Origin: Oreohelix idahoensis
Lineage: Eukaryota; Mollusca; Gastropoda; Stylommatophora; Oreohelicidae
Length of the DNA stretch: 64,000 bases
Assembly: GCA_024509875.1 (NCBI GenBank)
Contig: JAMPIV010006383.1
Span: forward strand, 227,001 to 291,000
Reading direction: 5' to 3'
The notes beneath the pieces are model-generated. The model was not told the DNA's origin. It saw nothing but the letters and a program-made list of their open reading frames with translations, and did not search any database. This document shows, in pieces, positions 13,384 through 25,071 of this stretch. Each line of letters begins with the position of its first letter. Positions within the stretch are counted from its first letter, which is position 1. The translations under genes were made by a program, and so were the position numbers.

Positions 13384-13755
13384 TCTACGTCACAGAAGGC
13401 ACTAGAGGCAACAGAGTCGTGGTTTTACAGAAGAGTGTTAAAAATACCATGGACAGCCAAAACGAGTAATGAGGATGCCCTGAAAGAGGCCAATGCGCAA
13501 AGGAAACTTATTTCACAAGTTAGAAAGAAGCAATACACTTTTTGGGGGCATGCTATGAGAAGAGAAAAGCTGGAATATATCGTAACAACAGGTAAGACTG
13601 AAGGAAAAAGAGAAAGGGGAAGACATAGAGAGCAAATATTGGACAGTTTGACATCGTGGCATGGAAAGAAGTCAACAGCAGAATTGATAAGTTGTACTGG
13701 AGACAGGAAGTTGTGGAGAGACATGATCTCCTACGCCACTAGGCATGGTACTTGA
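13384..13755 (+). mobile_element. LINE ORF2 C-terminal fragment, in frame
   Basis: An uninterrupted frame ends at 13755. It reads ESWFYRRVLKIPWTAKTSN, then FWGHAMRREKLEYIVTTGK, then GKRERGRHREQILDSL, then RKLWRDMISYATRHGT. This is the characteristic C-terminal tail of RTE/BovB-like and related LINE ORF2 proteins (WFYRRM-L-IPWT, the GH-R block, the GKR-RGR block). The RT core upstream is absent, so it is a 5'-truncated copy. The preserved frame suggests it is not very old. Confidence 0.8.
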
Positions 13756-13794
13756 AGAAGTCACATAGACGATACTGCCGTAGGGAAGTGAGGT

Positions 13795-14005
13795 GTTAGA
13801 GACTTCACTAAACTATGTCCAGCTTCGAGAGGTAGGCGATCAGTTTCCTTCTTCGCTGCCTTTGCCTTCCCTATCTTCAGCGCAGAGTCAGGTATCCATT
13901 TACAGCTGGGTTGACTGGAGCATTACGACACCGTGTTTCGAGCCAGGTACTTTTGCTGGGAGAGGCCAGTGCTCTCACCACGCTGCCAATCGGACGCTCT
14001 ATGAA
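13795..14005 (-). mobile_element. tRNA-derived SINE (family 3), minus strand
   Basis: The reverse complement has a tRNA-like head (GCGTGGTGAGAGCACTGG as box A and CTGGCTCGAAACAC as box B), then a body containing CCCAGCTGTAAAT and an end in AGTCTCTAACAC. The same body is found at 14765-15025 and 19990-20205, with fragments at 54525-54605 and 58655-58735. Confidence 0.75.
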
Positions 14006-14477
14006 GACACGTGTATTTAAAATACCTGCCACTGCCTAAAATTATAACCAGTGGAAAGGAGACAGAAGATCATAATAACGTCTTGTACGCACGAACAAAC
14101 GGATCAAACTCTCAATATAAAAAACTTGTGTTGACGCCACAGGAGAGTACTACTTATAAAAAAACCCATTTTCTACATAAAAGCTGCTGTGGATAATGAA
14201 AAACCAAAGTAGGAGATACCAAGATTAAGCCATCTTTTAAGATCTGTCTGTGTTAGACGAGCCGATTAGATGTCATTTTGGTGATCACATCTGCTGCCAC
14301 GTGACAATCGTGTGATGAACACACACACACAAATCTCACATTTGTTTATTAGACATTTGATCACATTCTGGATTGACGAGATTTACACGAGCCACTTAGT
14401 TTAGGGATTTTCTTCCAACACCACAGCTACATCTGGCTTCGTAATCTTCCTTGTTCGTTGAGTAATCTCAACTTTTT
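14006..14477. other. non-coding
   Basis: No feature recognised apart from a short CA run near 14318-14328. Confidence 0.4.
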
Positions 14478-14757
14478 TTTTTTTTTTTTTGTAGGAACTT
14501 TCTGAATGATTTTTCCTGCCTTTCGTGTGGTTTATTCTCATGTTTTGAATGCTCCTACATTTTTGTGGTTGATTTAGCACGTTGTATTCAATTATATTTT
14601 GTTCGGGTTTGAAGTCCACAAAGTTATATCGTAGAGGAATTAGGCTCAAGGGTGTTGTATTAGAAGCGATGCTTTCTGGCTTCTGAATTCTGTATAGATC
14701 TACTTAAGCTCAAGAATCTCCAGTTAGTCCTATTGTATGGCTCTGAAACATTGAATG
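14478..14757 (+). mobile_element. LINE relic homologous to 5010-5275
   Basis: A T-run is followed by sequence that lines up with 5010-5275 over about 270 bp (shared blocks TTTCTGAATGAT, GTAGAGGAATTAG, TATTAGAAGC, CCTATTGTATGGCTCTGAA). It ends at the LVLLYGSET block of a LINE ORF2. Only this segment is present, so both copies are fragments of one decayed family. Confidence 0.72.
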
Positions 14758-14764
14758 GAGGTGG

Positions 14765-15025
14765 GTAGACTTCATCTTGACTTGCCAAACTTAGCATCAA
14801 TCATTGTTCCTCTCATCCTGTCCTCTCGCAGCGAAAATACTGAGATTCGGAATCGAAACATAGTTGCGTCACGCTTCATTCTACCCAGCTGTAAATGAGC
14901 ATCGGACTCTCCTCTATGAGTTAGTGAAGGCAATATGCAGCGAGGACGGGAACTGGTCACTACCACTTCCTTTAAAAAAAACTGGACCTAGTATAGTGAA
15001 GTCTCTAACACTTAATTCGCCTCCA
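14765..15025 (+). mobile_element. tRNA-derived SINE (family 3)
   Basis: It shares with the other family-3 copies the block ACCCAGCTGTAAATGAG, the following CGGACTCTCCT..ATGAGTT segment and the 3' part GTGAAGTCTCTAACACTT. The tRNA-like head is poorly preserved (a degenerate box B at about 14843). It directly follows a LINE relic. Confidence 0.65.
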
Positions 15026-15074
15026 GCTGTTCCGGCAATGAGATCACTTTAACGCTGTTTATTTAAGCTTGTAC

Positions 15075-15800
15075 TTTCAATCATCATCATCAGCTGCCAT
15101 CTCCACAACGAAGGTTGGCTGTAATGGATCTCCAACGTCTTCTGTCTCTTGTCTTGGTGGTGCACTCTGATAGACTCTTTCCTGTCCATCTCTTGATGTT
15201 ATCTTCCCACTTACAGCGCTGTCTTCCCCTTGCACGTTTGCCTTCAACTCTTCCTGCTGTTAGTCTTCTGCAAGGTGTTATGCCTTTTTATGTGGCCAAA
15301 GTATTTTAGCTGCCGAACTTTGACCTCCCTCATTAGTTCTCTTTTCATACCTAGATTTTCTAGGACCTCCTTATTTGTTTTCATCTCTTTCCATGAATAC
15401 GCCCCATTCTTCTATATATCCACATTTCAAGAGCCTCAATTCTTTCTTCCAAATGCTTATTCATCGTCCATGTTTCTGCACCATACAGAAATGCAGAATA
15501 TATATAACACTTTATGATTCTCAGTTTTAATTTGTGAGATAACTGTTTTGATGTCAGTATATGTTTCATGTTGTTGAATGTAGCTTTAGCCATTCCTATT
15601 CTCTTCTTGATTTCTGTTTCACATCTGCCATCTTCTGTTATTATATGACCAAGATATACGTAGCTCTTGACTTGTTCCAGGATTTTCCCATTTACGCTTA
15701 TCTTTAATGTGGTTTTATCGTCTGTTTTGCTAATTATCATAGTTTTTGTTTTCTCAATATTAATGTCGAGTACTTTCAATACATACTTCTCTACTGTCAC
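15075..15800 (-). pseudogene. LINE reverse-transcriptase C-terminal half, frameshifted
   Basis: On the minus strand, 139 codons (15800-15381) read DINIEKTKTMIISK, then YVYLGHIITEDGRCETEIK, MAKATFNNMKHIL, YIYSAFLYGAETWTMNKH and WIYRRMGRIHGK. These are the segment after the RT palm and the start of the C-terminal domain. After a frameshift it continues towards 15080 with LGMKREL and RQLKYFGHI, and ends in a short TCA-repeat tail (15078-15092). The 3' end matches 58240-58641, where the tail is a GAT repeat. The YxDD palm and endonuclease are missing, so the copy is 5'-truncated. Confidence 0.82.
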
Positions 15801-16261
15801 ACTTCATACGTGCAACCTTTAATATTGGTTACTAGCCGTTGAAGACAAGAATAATTGGACCGCACCAATACCTAAATTAGTGTCTATGTGAAACATTTTG
15901 AAACGAACAATGAACCAATTCCGTCACCTGTCGGGAAAATATAGAAGGCGCCCATTGCACCGTGAAAGCTATATTGAACACCGATTTTAAAAAGCACGCA
16001 GCCCTTTCCTTTTCTTTCACGCTGCATTTTCAGGAAATTACGGGAAAGGCACGCATTGAGCCGCCAATGCATAATTGAACATCCATTAAAAGAACACGCA
16101 GGGCTTTAAATTTAGTTTCATGGTGCATCGATCATTGACCATCAGTCATGATAAGTTTGATAACAAAGATCCAATAAAGATGACATGTAATGGAAAGGAA
16201 TGGAAATGACCACAGAAGAATTAGCGACATCATTTGAACATGCAGCAGACAGAACTAAACA
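15801..16261. other. non-coding
   Basis: A short tandem-like pair is visible: TTGAACACCGATTTTAAAAAGCACGCAG.. near 15970 and TTGAACATCCATTAAAAGAACACGCAG.. near 16073. Nothing coding is recognised. Confidence 0.4.
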
Positions 16262-16368
16262 TGATTACTGGGGTCGTCCACATACGAAGTCGCGCAATTT
16301 TTACCCATTAAGTCACACTTCGTCACAAAAACCCAGACACCCCTCCCCCCTTCCTTTTCCCCCCTCTT

Positions 16369-16576
16369 ATATGACGTCACTAATAACATAACACACCCCG
16401 TTTTTAAAAAAATTCCCCCATTGTTTTTTCTTACTACTGAAAAGAAAGAATGTAAATTAGTTAACTAGTGCCTGTTATATGACGTCACTAATAACTTAAC
16501 CCACCCCCTTTTTTTTAAAATTCCACCATTTTTTTACTACTGACGAGAAAGAATGTAATTTAGTTAACTAGTGCAG
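16369..16576. repeat. 106-bp tandem duplication with CRE-like TGACGTCA
   Basis: TATATGACGTCACTAATAAC at 16369 recurs at 16475, and the units share TACTACTGA.., AAAGAATGTAA.. and TTAGTTAACTAGTGC. The flanking 16262-16368 (GGGGTCGTCCACATAC.., CACTTCGTCACAA, a C-rich block) resembles 19650-19757, so the duplication lies in a dispersed repeat. Confidence 0.8.
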
Positions 16577-16839
16577 ACAACACACCAATCTTTCAAGTTA
16601 AATTAATCCGGCTTTTACAATAACTACTTTTCTCTTTAAATGTTGCTGAATTTATTAAAAATATCACTCATTTTGGCTTCATTTAATTTAAAACAATTTT
16701 TAAATTAAATGTAATGCAAAGTAAACACATCAGTAACTTCAGTTCTTACTTAAAGTTTCAAAAATAATGTTAAACTTGAAATAAAATCCACAAAAATGCA
16801 AAGATTTAAAAAGTGAATGAATAATTTCCCTTCGTTATC

Positions 16840-17105
16840 ATTATTCTGGCGATGGATAGGACACACATTGAGGAGACCTGTTGATAGCATTACAAGGCAG
16901 TCCTTGTTCTGGAATCCACAGGGAAAGAGAGGCAGAGGTAGACCAAATAACACATGGAGAAGAGAACTTGATACAGAGGTGAAAATGATGAGGAAAACAT
17001 GAAAAAAATCTTGAGCGGATGGCACAGGATGGGAAGACCTGGCATGTGTTTGTTGAAGGCCTATGCTCCTCGGGGAGCTAAAGGGTATTGATTGATTGAT
17101 TGATC
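16840..17105 (+). mobile_element. LINE 3' end with TTGA/GATT tail
   Basis: The plus frame reads WRWIGHTLRRPVDSITRQ, then SLFWNPQGKRGRGRPNNTW and RRELDTEV. This is the C-terminal domain of an APE-type LINE ORF2, followed by the family's 3' UTR (GAGCGGATGGCACAGG, then CTCGGGGAGCTAAAGGG) and a microsatellite tail of four ATTG units at 17087-17103. Related truncated ends lie at 5480-5740, 24265-24600, 43840-44035 and 51655-51830 (minus). The uniform 3' end with variable truncation is the signature of target-primed reverse transcription. Confidence 0.82.
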
Positions 17106-18079
17106 ATTATTCAGCAGTAAATGAAGATGCTTCTTTACCAAACGAACTAGAAATCCATTATCTTCTAGATTAACATCGTTTGGTTGAAAAGAGTGTATTA
17201 CATTATTTTAGAAATAAGGAAGCGTGTAATTTTTTTTTTTTTTTAAAGTTTATAAGAGTTAAAGGTTATAACCAGGGTTGTGGAGTCGGCCAAAAAATTC
17301 TCCGACTGCAACTAATGAAATTTTAGAAGTCTGACTCCAACTCCAACTACAGTTTTTTACTAGTCATATGGCATAAAATTATGCAATTACTAGCAATAAC
17401 CCGTCATAAAATTATGCAATTACTAGCAATAACCCGTCAATAATGACGGAAGTAAATAAAAAAACTGTAATATATTTTTTAAATATTTTTTAAATTCAAT
17501 ATAAAAGTTCTTTCTCGATTGCTCGTGGTGATTGACGCGATCGTCTCTTCCTCTTAGCATCTGCAGCTCGTTTTGCAGCCATCTTATCATTTTGATCCAT
17601 AATAATAAGTCTGAACACTTTAAATTAAAATTTTGTCTTGAAGAAACAATCAAAAACTTACATTTTATGGTTATTTTTAACAAAATGATGAGTTAAATCC
17701 GTTTCCGGAATGAAACTGGGTTCTACACCAACTTTTCTTCGTTGAGTGTTACTATTTTCGGGAGAGTATATATAAGGGAAACAATACAATTAATGTCTAA
17801 CTTTCAACCACAGTTGCATCCCTTAGATGTGACCGACGTACAAACGGCGAGAATTGTTTATATTGATATGAAGTTATGCGTATAACTATGGTATATGTGT
17901 GAATAAATGACTACATGGCTTTCGTAGATTACATTTTTAACTATTCATTCATACAAAACAAAAAGTCAAAAAGTATTTTAAAATATGATAATTTTGAATT
18001 TAAATTGAATTGCTCCTTAAAAAAGGATCGCTTTTAATAAATCCAGTCTCGCAGCTGCTCTCAGGTCGTATAAAATGTA

Positions 18080-19255
18080 CGAGGCGTGTTCAAATGAAAC
18101 CCGTCCCAGTGGCTTCATAACAAATATATGTAAGGTACATCAGCAGGAGTAGTAGAATTAAATACAGCAATTGTTACGATTGGAGTTCTTTAGAAATAGT
18201 CACCATAGGCATTCAGACACGCATCCCACTGCATGGGTAGACGGTGGATGCCGTCCGAGAAAAATGACTTTGGTTGCTTATTGAACCATTTGGTCACCGA
18301 GGCCCTGACGTCTGCATCGGAGTCGAATCGTTGTCCCTTTAGAGATTTTTTTAAGGGTCCGAACAAATGAAAGTCACATGGTGACAGATCGGGGCTGTAG
18401 GCTGGGTGTGGCAGAACTTCCCACCTTTTCCTTGCTAACGCTTCCTGCACAATGTTCGCAACATGTGGACGAGCATTGTCGTGCAACAGAATCACACCAC
18501 GCGAAAGCATGCCGGGTCGTTTATTCTTGATGGCTGTATGCAGGTTGTCTAGCGTTTCTTTGTAGCGGATGGCATTGATGTTCAAGCCAGGCTCTTTAAA
18601 GTCAACCAATAGAAGCCCTTCATGGTCAAAAAATGCGGTCAGCATAACCTTACCGGCGGAAATCTGTGACTTGAATTTTTGGGGTTTTGGTGATCCGGGA
18701 TGTTTCCATTGCATGCTCGCTGTTTTGCTGCACGGCTCAAAGTGGTGGCACCACGACTCATCGCCTGCCACTATGCGCAACAGAAATGCATCACCCTCCT
18801 CTTCGTAACGCAGCAGGTGGTTCAAACTCCACCCCATGTGTTCTTCTTATGGCGATGGCTTCTTCTGTCGCAACAATATGCGCCTGACCTGGCCGCGGAA
18901 GACCTTTCGTTAACTGACGTCCTTCTCGAAACATTCGTGCCCAGTCTTTCACTGTAGTCTTAGACACACTTTTGTCACCATACACTGCTTTCATTCGGCG
19001 ATGAATGTCGGCTGGTCGACATCCTTCGGCTGTTAGGAACTGGATAAACGCTCGCTTATCGACCTTGGACGGATTCCATATCACACCGGCCATTATTTTA
19101 ACGGTCTGTAGCACAAACAATGAATACTAGGAGAATGAATACTTACACACTTGTACATTCGTACGTGCTTATTACGTCAGATGTGACGTCAACATGCTCC
19201 TCCTACAAATGTCCACTTCGCGCAGCACGGGCGGGTTTCATTTGAACACTCCTCG
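18080..19255 (-). mobile_element. mariner-type transposon with TIRs and TA duplication
   Basis: The left terminal sequence CGAGGCGTGTTCAAATGAAA (18080) is matched by the reverse complement of the right end (TTTCATTTGAACACTCCTCG, ending 19255), with one substitution. TA flanks both sides (18078-18079 and 19256-19257). The length of 1176 bp is close to the usual 1.3 kb for mariner, less an internal deletion. The transposase lies on the minus strand. Confidence 0.93.
18190..19120 (-). pseudogene. mariner transposase, internally deleted
   Basis: Cut-and-paste transposase of the Tc1/mariner superfamily, acting on the element's own terminal repeats. The N-terminal frame (19120-18791) carries the helix-turn-helix DNA-binding region (RAFIQFLTAEGCRPADIHRR.., then VSKTTVKDWARMFREGR). 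The C-terminal frame (ending 18190) carries the catalytic domain: AGDESW (first D), LHDNARPH (second D) and SPDLSPCDF (third D), with 34 residues between the second and third, which is the D,D34D signature of mariner. The two halves overlap in different frames because roughly 60-70 residues joining them are missing. The copy cannot make an intact transposase, although all three catalytic residues and both ends remain. Confidence 0.93.
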
Positions 19256-19989
19256 TACTAAGTCAATAATAACCAACTACTCTGTATTGTTATTTCAATT
19301 TTTTTAAAGCGCCTCCCTCCTCCCACCCGCTCCCTTTACCTGGGTCAAACGTGGATCTGCCTTGTCTTAATTCTCGTAGGATCCGGGACGTTTTTGTTAC
19401 CGACTCCGATTCACGAAAAAAAAAAAAAAAAAAAAAACCTAATCCGATTCTACACAAAAACTCGGCCGACTCCACGAATCCGACTCCCGTCTCCCGACTC
19501 CACAGACCTGGTTACAACAGTTACACAAAATTTCAGCTGACAGTATAATAGTAATTGAAATCGTCCATGAAGCAGTTGTTAACTATTGCGGATAAAAGAA
19601 GACTTTGAGTATTTAAGTAAACAAATTTCACTCCTATTTTTGTGTGATGTCACATTTCTTCAAACTCCGCCTTCCCCCTTTCGTCATACTTCGTCACAAT
19701 ATTTAGACCCCCACCCCTCTCACTGCGTGAAGTCATATGTAGACGATCCCATTTTACGTTATGTTCTGCCGGGTTGCTTAGTCCTATAAGAGAGATTTAC
19801 TTGACTTCTGTACAATGATGCTCTGATATGGCAAAGGTATTGACTATAACGTATAATAATAATCATTTACTTTTACGTCATTCCTGTAAAATTAACGTGT
19901 TTTTTTTTACGCTACTCCTAGAGCGTACATTTTTTTTTCTTTCTTTCTTCTCTTGCTTTTGTATTTTTTTCTTAAACCACTTCAAACAT

Positions 19990-20205
19990 TATTCCGCTTG
20001 ACGGAGTAGTTAGAGAGCTGGTCTCTAGCGGCAAAGGTAACAGGTTCGAAATACGGTACCGAGACACGCTCCAATGTACCCAGCTGTAAATAGGTACCTG
20101 ACTCTGCTCTTTGAGTTGGGGAAAGGTAAAGGCGACGAGGAAGGGAGCTGGTCCCCAAACTTCTGGATGCTGGATTTGGTATGGTCTCTAACACTTCACT
20201 CCGAA
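19990..20205 (+). mobile_element. tRNA-derived SINE (family 3), best-preserved copy
   Basis: The head reads GACGGAGTAGTTAGAGAGCTGG (box A-like), then 30 bp on CAGGTTCGAAATA (box B). The body has CCCAGCTGTAAATAGG and TCTTTGAGTTGGGGAAAGG, and the copy ends near CTCTAACACTTCACTCC. The spacing of the two boxes fits a tRNA-derived Pol III promoter. Confidence 0.8.
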
Positions 20206-20410
20206 TTGACCTTCATTTTTCATTTAGATCCTTACAGAGCATGGAGCCACCAATGAAGCTCTGGTCCCATTATAGAAAGTCTGCACAAAACATTCACATA
20301 CTCTTACAGTGGTGTTTTCTGTATCAGTGTGTTTTGATGAGGTTGCGAGCTTTATGCTTACTTTAATAACACATAAGGAAGGAACACCCGAGGCCTGTAA
20401 ACAGTAAATT

Positions 20411-20941
20411 AATATTAGACAAACATAAAGGTATGTTTTCAGGCACTCGTAAGAAATAAAGAAGTAGAACACTAGACAACAGAAAAACAACAGACGTGAG
20501 TGGCTTACCCAGGGTTTGATCCCCGTACCTTCCGTACGACAACACCGCCTAGCTATACAAGCGAATCACACTATCCTCCCGGCCAGCTAGGCATCACCAA
20601 AAAATGATGCGTTACTGACCGGTCATCAGTGCGAAACGCAAGACAACACCGGAAGTTTCCAATGGGCACCTCAGCCTATTAATGACGCAATCACTTCTGT
20701 CGTTCCCCTGTTATACAGTATATGTCAGTCCACACAAGACAAAGACCTTGATACTGTGTCTAGTAAATGATAGAAGAATAGTGTGATTCGCTTGTATAGC
20801 TAGGCGGTGTTGTCGTACGGAAGGTACGGGGATCGAACCATGGGTAAGCCACTCACGTCTGTTGTTTTTCTGTTGTCTAGTGTTCTACTTCTTTATTTCT
20901 TACGAGTGCCTGAAAACATACCTTTATGTTTGTCTAATATT
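20411..20941. repeat. near-perfect 164-bp inverted repeat, 203-bp spacer
   Basis: 20411-20574 is the reverse complement of 20778-20941 with, by eye, only two mismatches (near the GGTTTGATCC / GGATCGAACC block). Each arm contains a box B-like motif, so the arms could be two head-to-head SINE copies. Their equal length and almost identical sequence suggest a foldback element or a recent inverted duplication. Matching frames on both strands over the arms are artefacts of the symmetry. Confidence 0.93.
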
Positions 20942-20944
20942 TAT

Positions 20945-21290
20945 GCTTACTTACTTAGTGTAGAGTTCTGCCTGAGAGAGCGCCATACACTTCTTTCGGC
21001 TGTCTTCTTCCAAGCCTGGTTCCAATCTAGTCATCGGTCCTTTAGAGATTGTCTAATGTTGTCCTCTCAGCGGACTCTGGGTCATCCTGGAGGTCTGGAT
21101 CCTTGGCTCTTGGTTTCTCATATTTATCGTAGCAGCCGATCTTCTTTCACTCTGCAGACGTAGCCAAACCATCGTAATTGGGACTGTTCCACTTGGGTCT
21201 GCAGGGGCGGGCTTTTGAGGCCTTGACGTATCCTGCCAGCCTCATGCACAGCCTCAAATTAGTTGCCATGTACGACATGCTTTAGGGAGC
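20945..21290 (-). mobile_element. LINE C-terminal relic, minus strand
   Basis: It aligns with 53040-53400 (minus). Shared blocks include GAGAGAGCGCCATAC, GGTTCCAATCTAGTC, GGTCCTTTAGAGATTG and CCACTTGGGTCTGCA. Translated on the minus strand this is a LINE ORF2 tail with the GH-CRM and PRVRWPD-type blocks. Frameshifts are present here. Confidence 0.7.
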
Positions 21291-22652
<1,362 letters not shown>

Positions 22653-22714
22653 TTATGTGACCGACCGACCGACCGACCGACGTACTTACGGCGTGAATTA
22701 TGGTATTGGATATT

Positions 22715-22870
22715 GGTTTGGTTTGGTCTTTAAGGACCATCTTCATTGCACACGGACAACGCCATCAGTGCTCCGATCTCCTCCCTTACATCACACAAGG
22801 AGGATCTCAGCGCAGTGCACGAACTCCGTAGCACCGGCGAAAATCCCAATGTGTGTTTATAGGAATCACA
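22715..22870 (+). repeat. hairpin-containing interspersed repeat, copy 2
   Basis: It matches 47555-47715 and the reverse complement of 3675-3850. It carries the GTGCTCCGATCTCCTCCC / GGAGGATCTCAGCGC hairpin. The T-to-C change in the outer arm relative to the other copies (AGCGC instead of AGCAC) still permits a G-T pair. Confidence 0.85.
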
Positions 22871-22884
22871 CATTCTATAAATGT

Positions 22885-23185
22885 ATATGGGGGTCGGAGT
22901 CGCTCAGAGTATAGCGTCCGCCTCGTATCCAAGAGGTACCAGGTTCGAATCCCAGTTGAGGGATTATAATTTATTGAAATTTTTTTTCAGAACCATTGGT
23001 CTTAATTCCGTCATCCTCCCCCCTGGTCTCATGGGTAGTGAGATCGGATGCCTAGCCTTCTCGGATAAGGGCGAAAAAATACTAGGTCCTGTGTGCAAGT
23101 TGCGCACGTTAAAAATCCCACGGCAGTTGGAAATCGTAAGGAGTAGGCTTATCAGGCCGCTGCCCTGGCAAAATTTTTAAAAATT
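22885..23185 (+). mobile_element. tRNA-derived SINE (family 2)
   Basis: The tRNA-like head GAGTCGCTCAGAGTATAGCG is followed about 30 bp later by CAGGTTCGAATCCCAG, a very good box B. The body includes GGTCCTGTGTGCAAGTTG and a 3' part near CCGCTGCCCTGGCAAAAT with an A/T-rich end. It sits directly beside the hairpin repeat. The short frame over it is not a gene. Family name unknown. Confidence 0.8.
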
Positions 23186-24264
23186 AGAAACCTACCCACC
23201 ACAGAAGGTATTGGATATATATATCTCTTCGTTCGCTCTCATATAACCAAATACATTTCTCTTATAAAGCTGGAAATCTGTCTCAGGCTTCTCTCATCAC
23301 CATACAGTTTTTCTCTCAGCTGAGTTGGCGAAGGCGACGCTGCCACCCTGCGTCTCTCGTGGAGGCGGCAGTTGTGGAGTACGTGTTGTACTGCTTATTT
23401 GTCCTCCCCACATGGCCATTTTTTTCTGTCTGTCTGATTTTCAGTTTATCTGCATATGATGTTTAAGTCTGCAATGGACAGTCTCAGTTTGAAAATTATC
23501 GCGCGGTCTCTTCTTGGTAATGTATAGTACGGTTCTGCGGTATAGGCGTCTGCGTCTACTTTATGCCAATGTTCTTCTATAGTTGTTATATATGTTTGAT
23601 ACAATGACATTTTCTGTCGCATTGAGTTTTTATGTATAGTTTAAGTTTAAGAGTCGTTTCTTTCCAAGTCGTTTTTTTTTTTTAAAGAAAGGATGTTAAT
23701 GTTATGCATAATTGTGAAGGAAAATGAATGAGGTTTAATTAAATAAAAAATTGTGACAAAGAGAAACAAAACTTAGTTCAAATATATTGGCCCTAGATTG
23801 CACGCTAAGCTTGGAGGAGTCACTTGAGTCCCAGACGTAACTATGGCTTTTACCTGGTTGACTGCATGCAGGAAGATCCATGGTAGGCTGGGGGAACTGA
23901 GAAGTGGCTCTGTGTAGGACGTGACCATTCCTCGGGAGAGATCAGAATCAGAGCACATAATTTTAACTCTGCATACTTGGAGAGCCCCCTTGGATGACGG
24001 GGAATGCACAATACGACATGCGTTTCTTTCTTCTGGCTTGGGACCAGATGGGAAGATCCTTTAAGTGCAAGCCAAGCTGGAGAAACTGGAGTTCATGACT
24101 TTAACACATGTTTCAGAATAGCAGAAAAGCCACAGGAAAAGCCTAGATCTACAGTGTAGATAATACCAAGGAGTCTTCAACTTGGTCTTGACTGCAACAG
24201 AGCGAGAAGCTCAGCAGCCCTAGTTAAACAATAACAACAACCAGCCCGAAGAGAAAAAAAAAAC
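23186..24264. other. non-coding
   Basis: No recognisable feature except homopolymer runs (T-run near 23670). Confidence 0.4.
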
Positions 24265-24600
24265 CCAGTTGATAGCACTACTAGGCAGCCCTTGTTCTAG
24301 AACCACCATGGCAAGAGAAATAGAAGGAGATTTTTAAAAAAAAATTGCTTCGTTTTCGCGAGGCGCGCGCTCGGTTCAACATAGATACAAGGTCCGTCGG
24401 TTATATTAGTGTGCTTGTCTAAATATGCGTGGTCTGGTTATTAGAGGGAGACCCAAAAAAAAATACACGGAGAAGCGAATGGGGCATGGAGATGAAGGGA
24501 ATAAAGAAGACATGGAAACACCTTAACCAGGTAGCACAGGTCACTGAGTTCTGGCGTGTAGGTGTTGAGGGTATGTGCTCTACCGTCAGCTGTAAGGTCT
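24265..24600 (+). mobile_element. LINE 3' relic interrupted by about 110 bp
   Basis: The text CAGTTGATAGCACTACTAGG..CCTTGTTCTAGAACCACCATGG corresponds to the PVDSITRQ..LFWN block of the copy at 16840. After GAAATAGAAGGAGA the sequence departs for about 110 bp (24334-24447) and resumes at GGGAGACCCAAAAAAAAATA with the KRGRGRPxxxW block. The interrupting piece is GC-rich in part and of unknown origin. Confidence 0.65.
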
Positions 24601-25066
24601 TTGACGAAAGAATTAATGGCAGAATGAATAAATGGAAGAATGAGTGAAAGAAGGAACAAACGAATGAATGAATGACAGAATGATTGAATGAATGAATAAA
24701 CGAATGATTAAGTGCATGCATGAATGAACAAATAAAATAATAAATAAATGAATGAATGAAGGAACGAACGAATGAAAGAACGAACGAACGAATGAATAAA
24801 AAAATACATGAGTTAATGATTTTACATTTTTATAATGAATGTAAGAATGAATTAAAGAATGAAAAAATGGATGAATTAACGATTGGATAAATAAATGAAT
24901 GAATGCATGAATTAATAAATGAACGAAAGAAAGAAAGAATGGTTGAATGAATGAATGAATAAAATAATGAATGCATAAATGAACGAATGAATAAATGAAT
25001 GAATGAAAGAATAAATGAATGAATAAAGGAATGAATGAATTAATGAAAAAAATAATGAATGAGTGA
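24601..25066. repeat. GAAT-type tetranucleotide array, left part
   Basis: About 450 bp of GAAT/GAAC/AAAT units with frequent variants. The array is cut by LTR element B at 25071/25072 and continues at 43005. A reverse-strand frame rich in H, S and F is an artefact. Confidence 0.95.
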
Positions 25067-25071
25067 ATGAG

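Larger units (their letters stand above)
17267..19515. mobile_element. possible composite repeat with inverted ends enclosing a mariner
   Basis: The left end AACCAGGGTTGTGGAGTCGG (17267) is mirrored at the right end by CCGACTCCACAGACCTGGTT (about 19495-19515), and both ends carry further GACTCC/GGAGTC blocks. Between them lie a segment shared with 22197-22590 and the mariner element. Target duplications are not clear. It may instead be two independent insertions of one short repeat in opposite orientation. Confidence 0.5.

Noticed and set aside
20363..21163. Matching hydrophobic frames on both strands (FLLSSVLLLYFL..)
   Set aside because: Same DNA in the two arms of the inverted repeat; no reason to think of a membrane protein gene.
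24419..24721. H/S/F-rich minus-strand frames
   Set aside because: Translation of the GAAT array and LINE debris.
24601..25066. CRISPR-like array
   Set aside because: Units of four bases with no spacers; a plain microsatellite. The 66-bp and 37-bp arrays also have no unique spacers.
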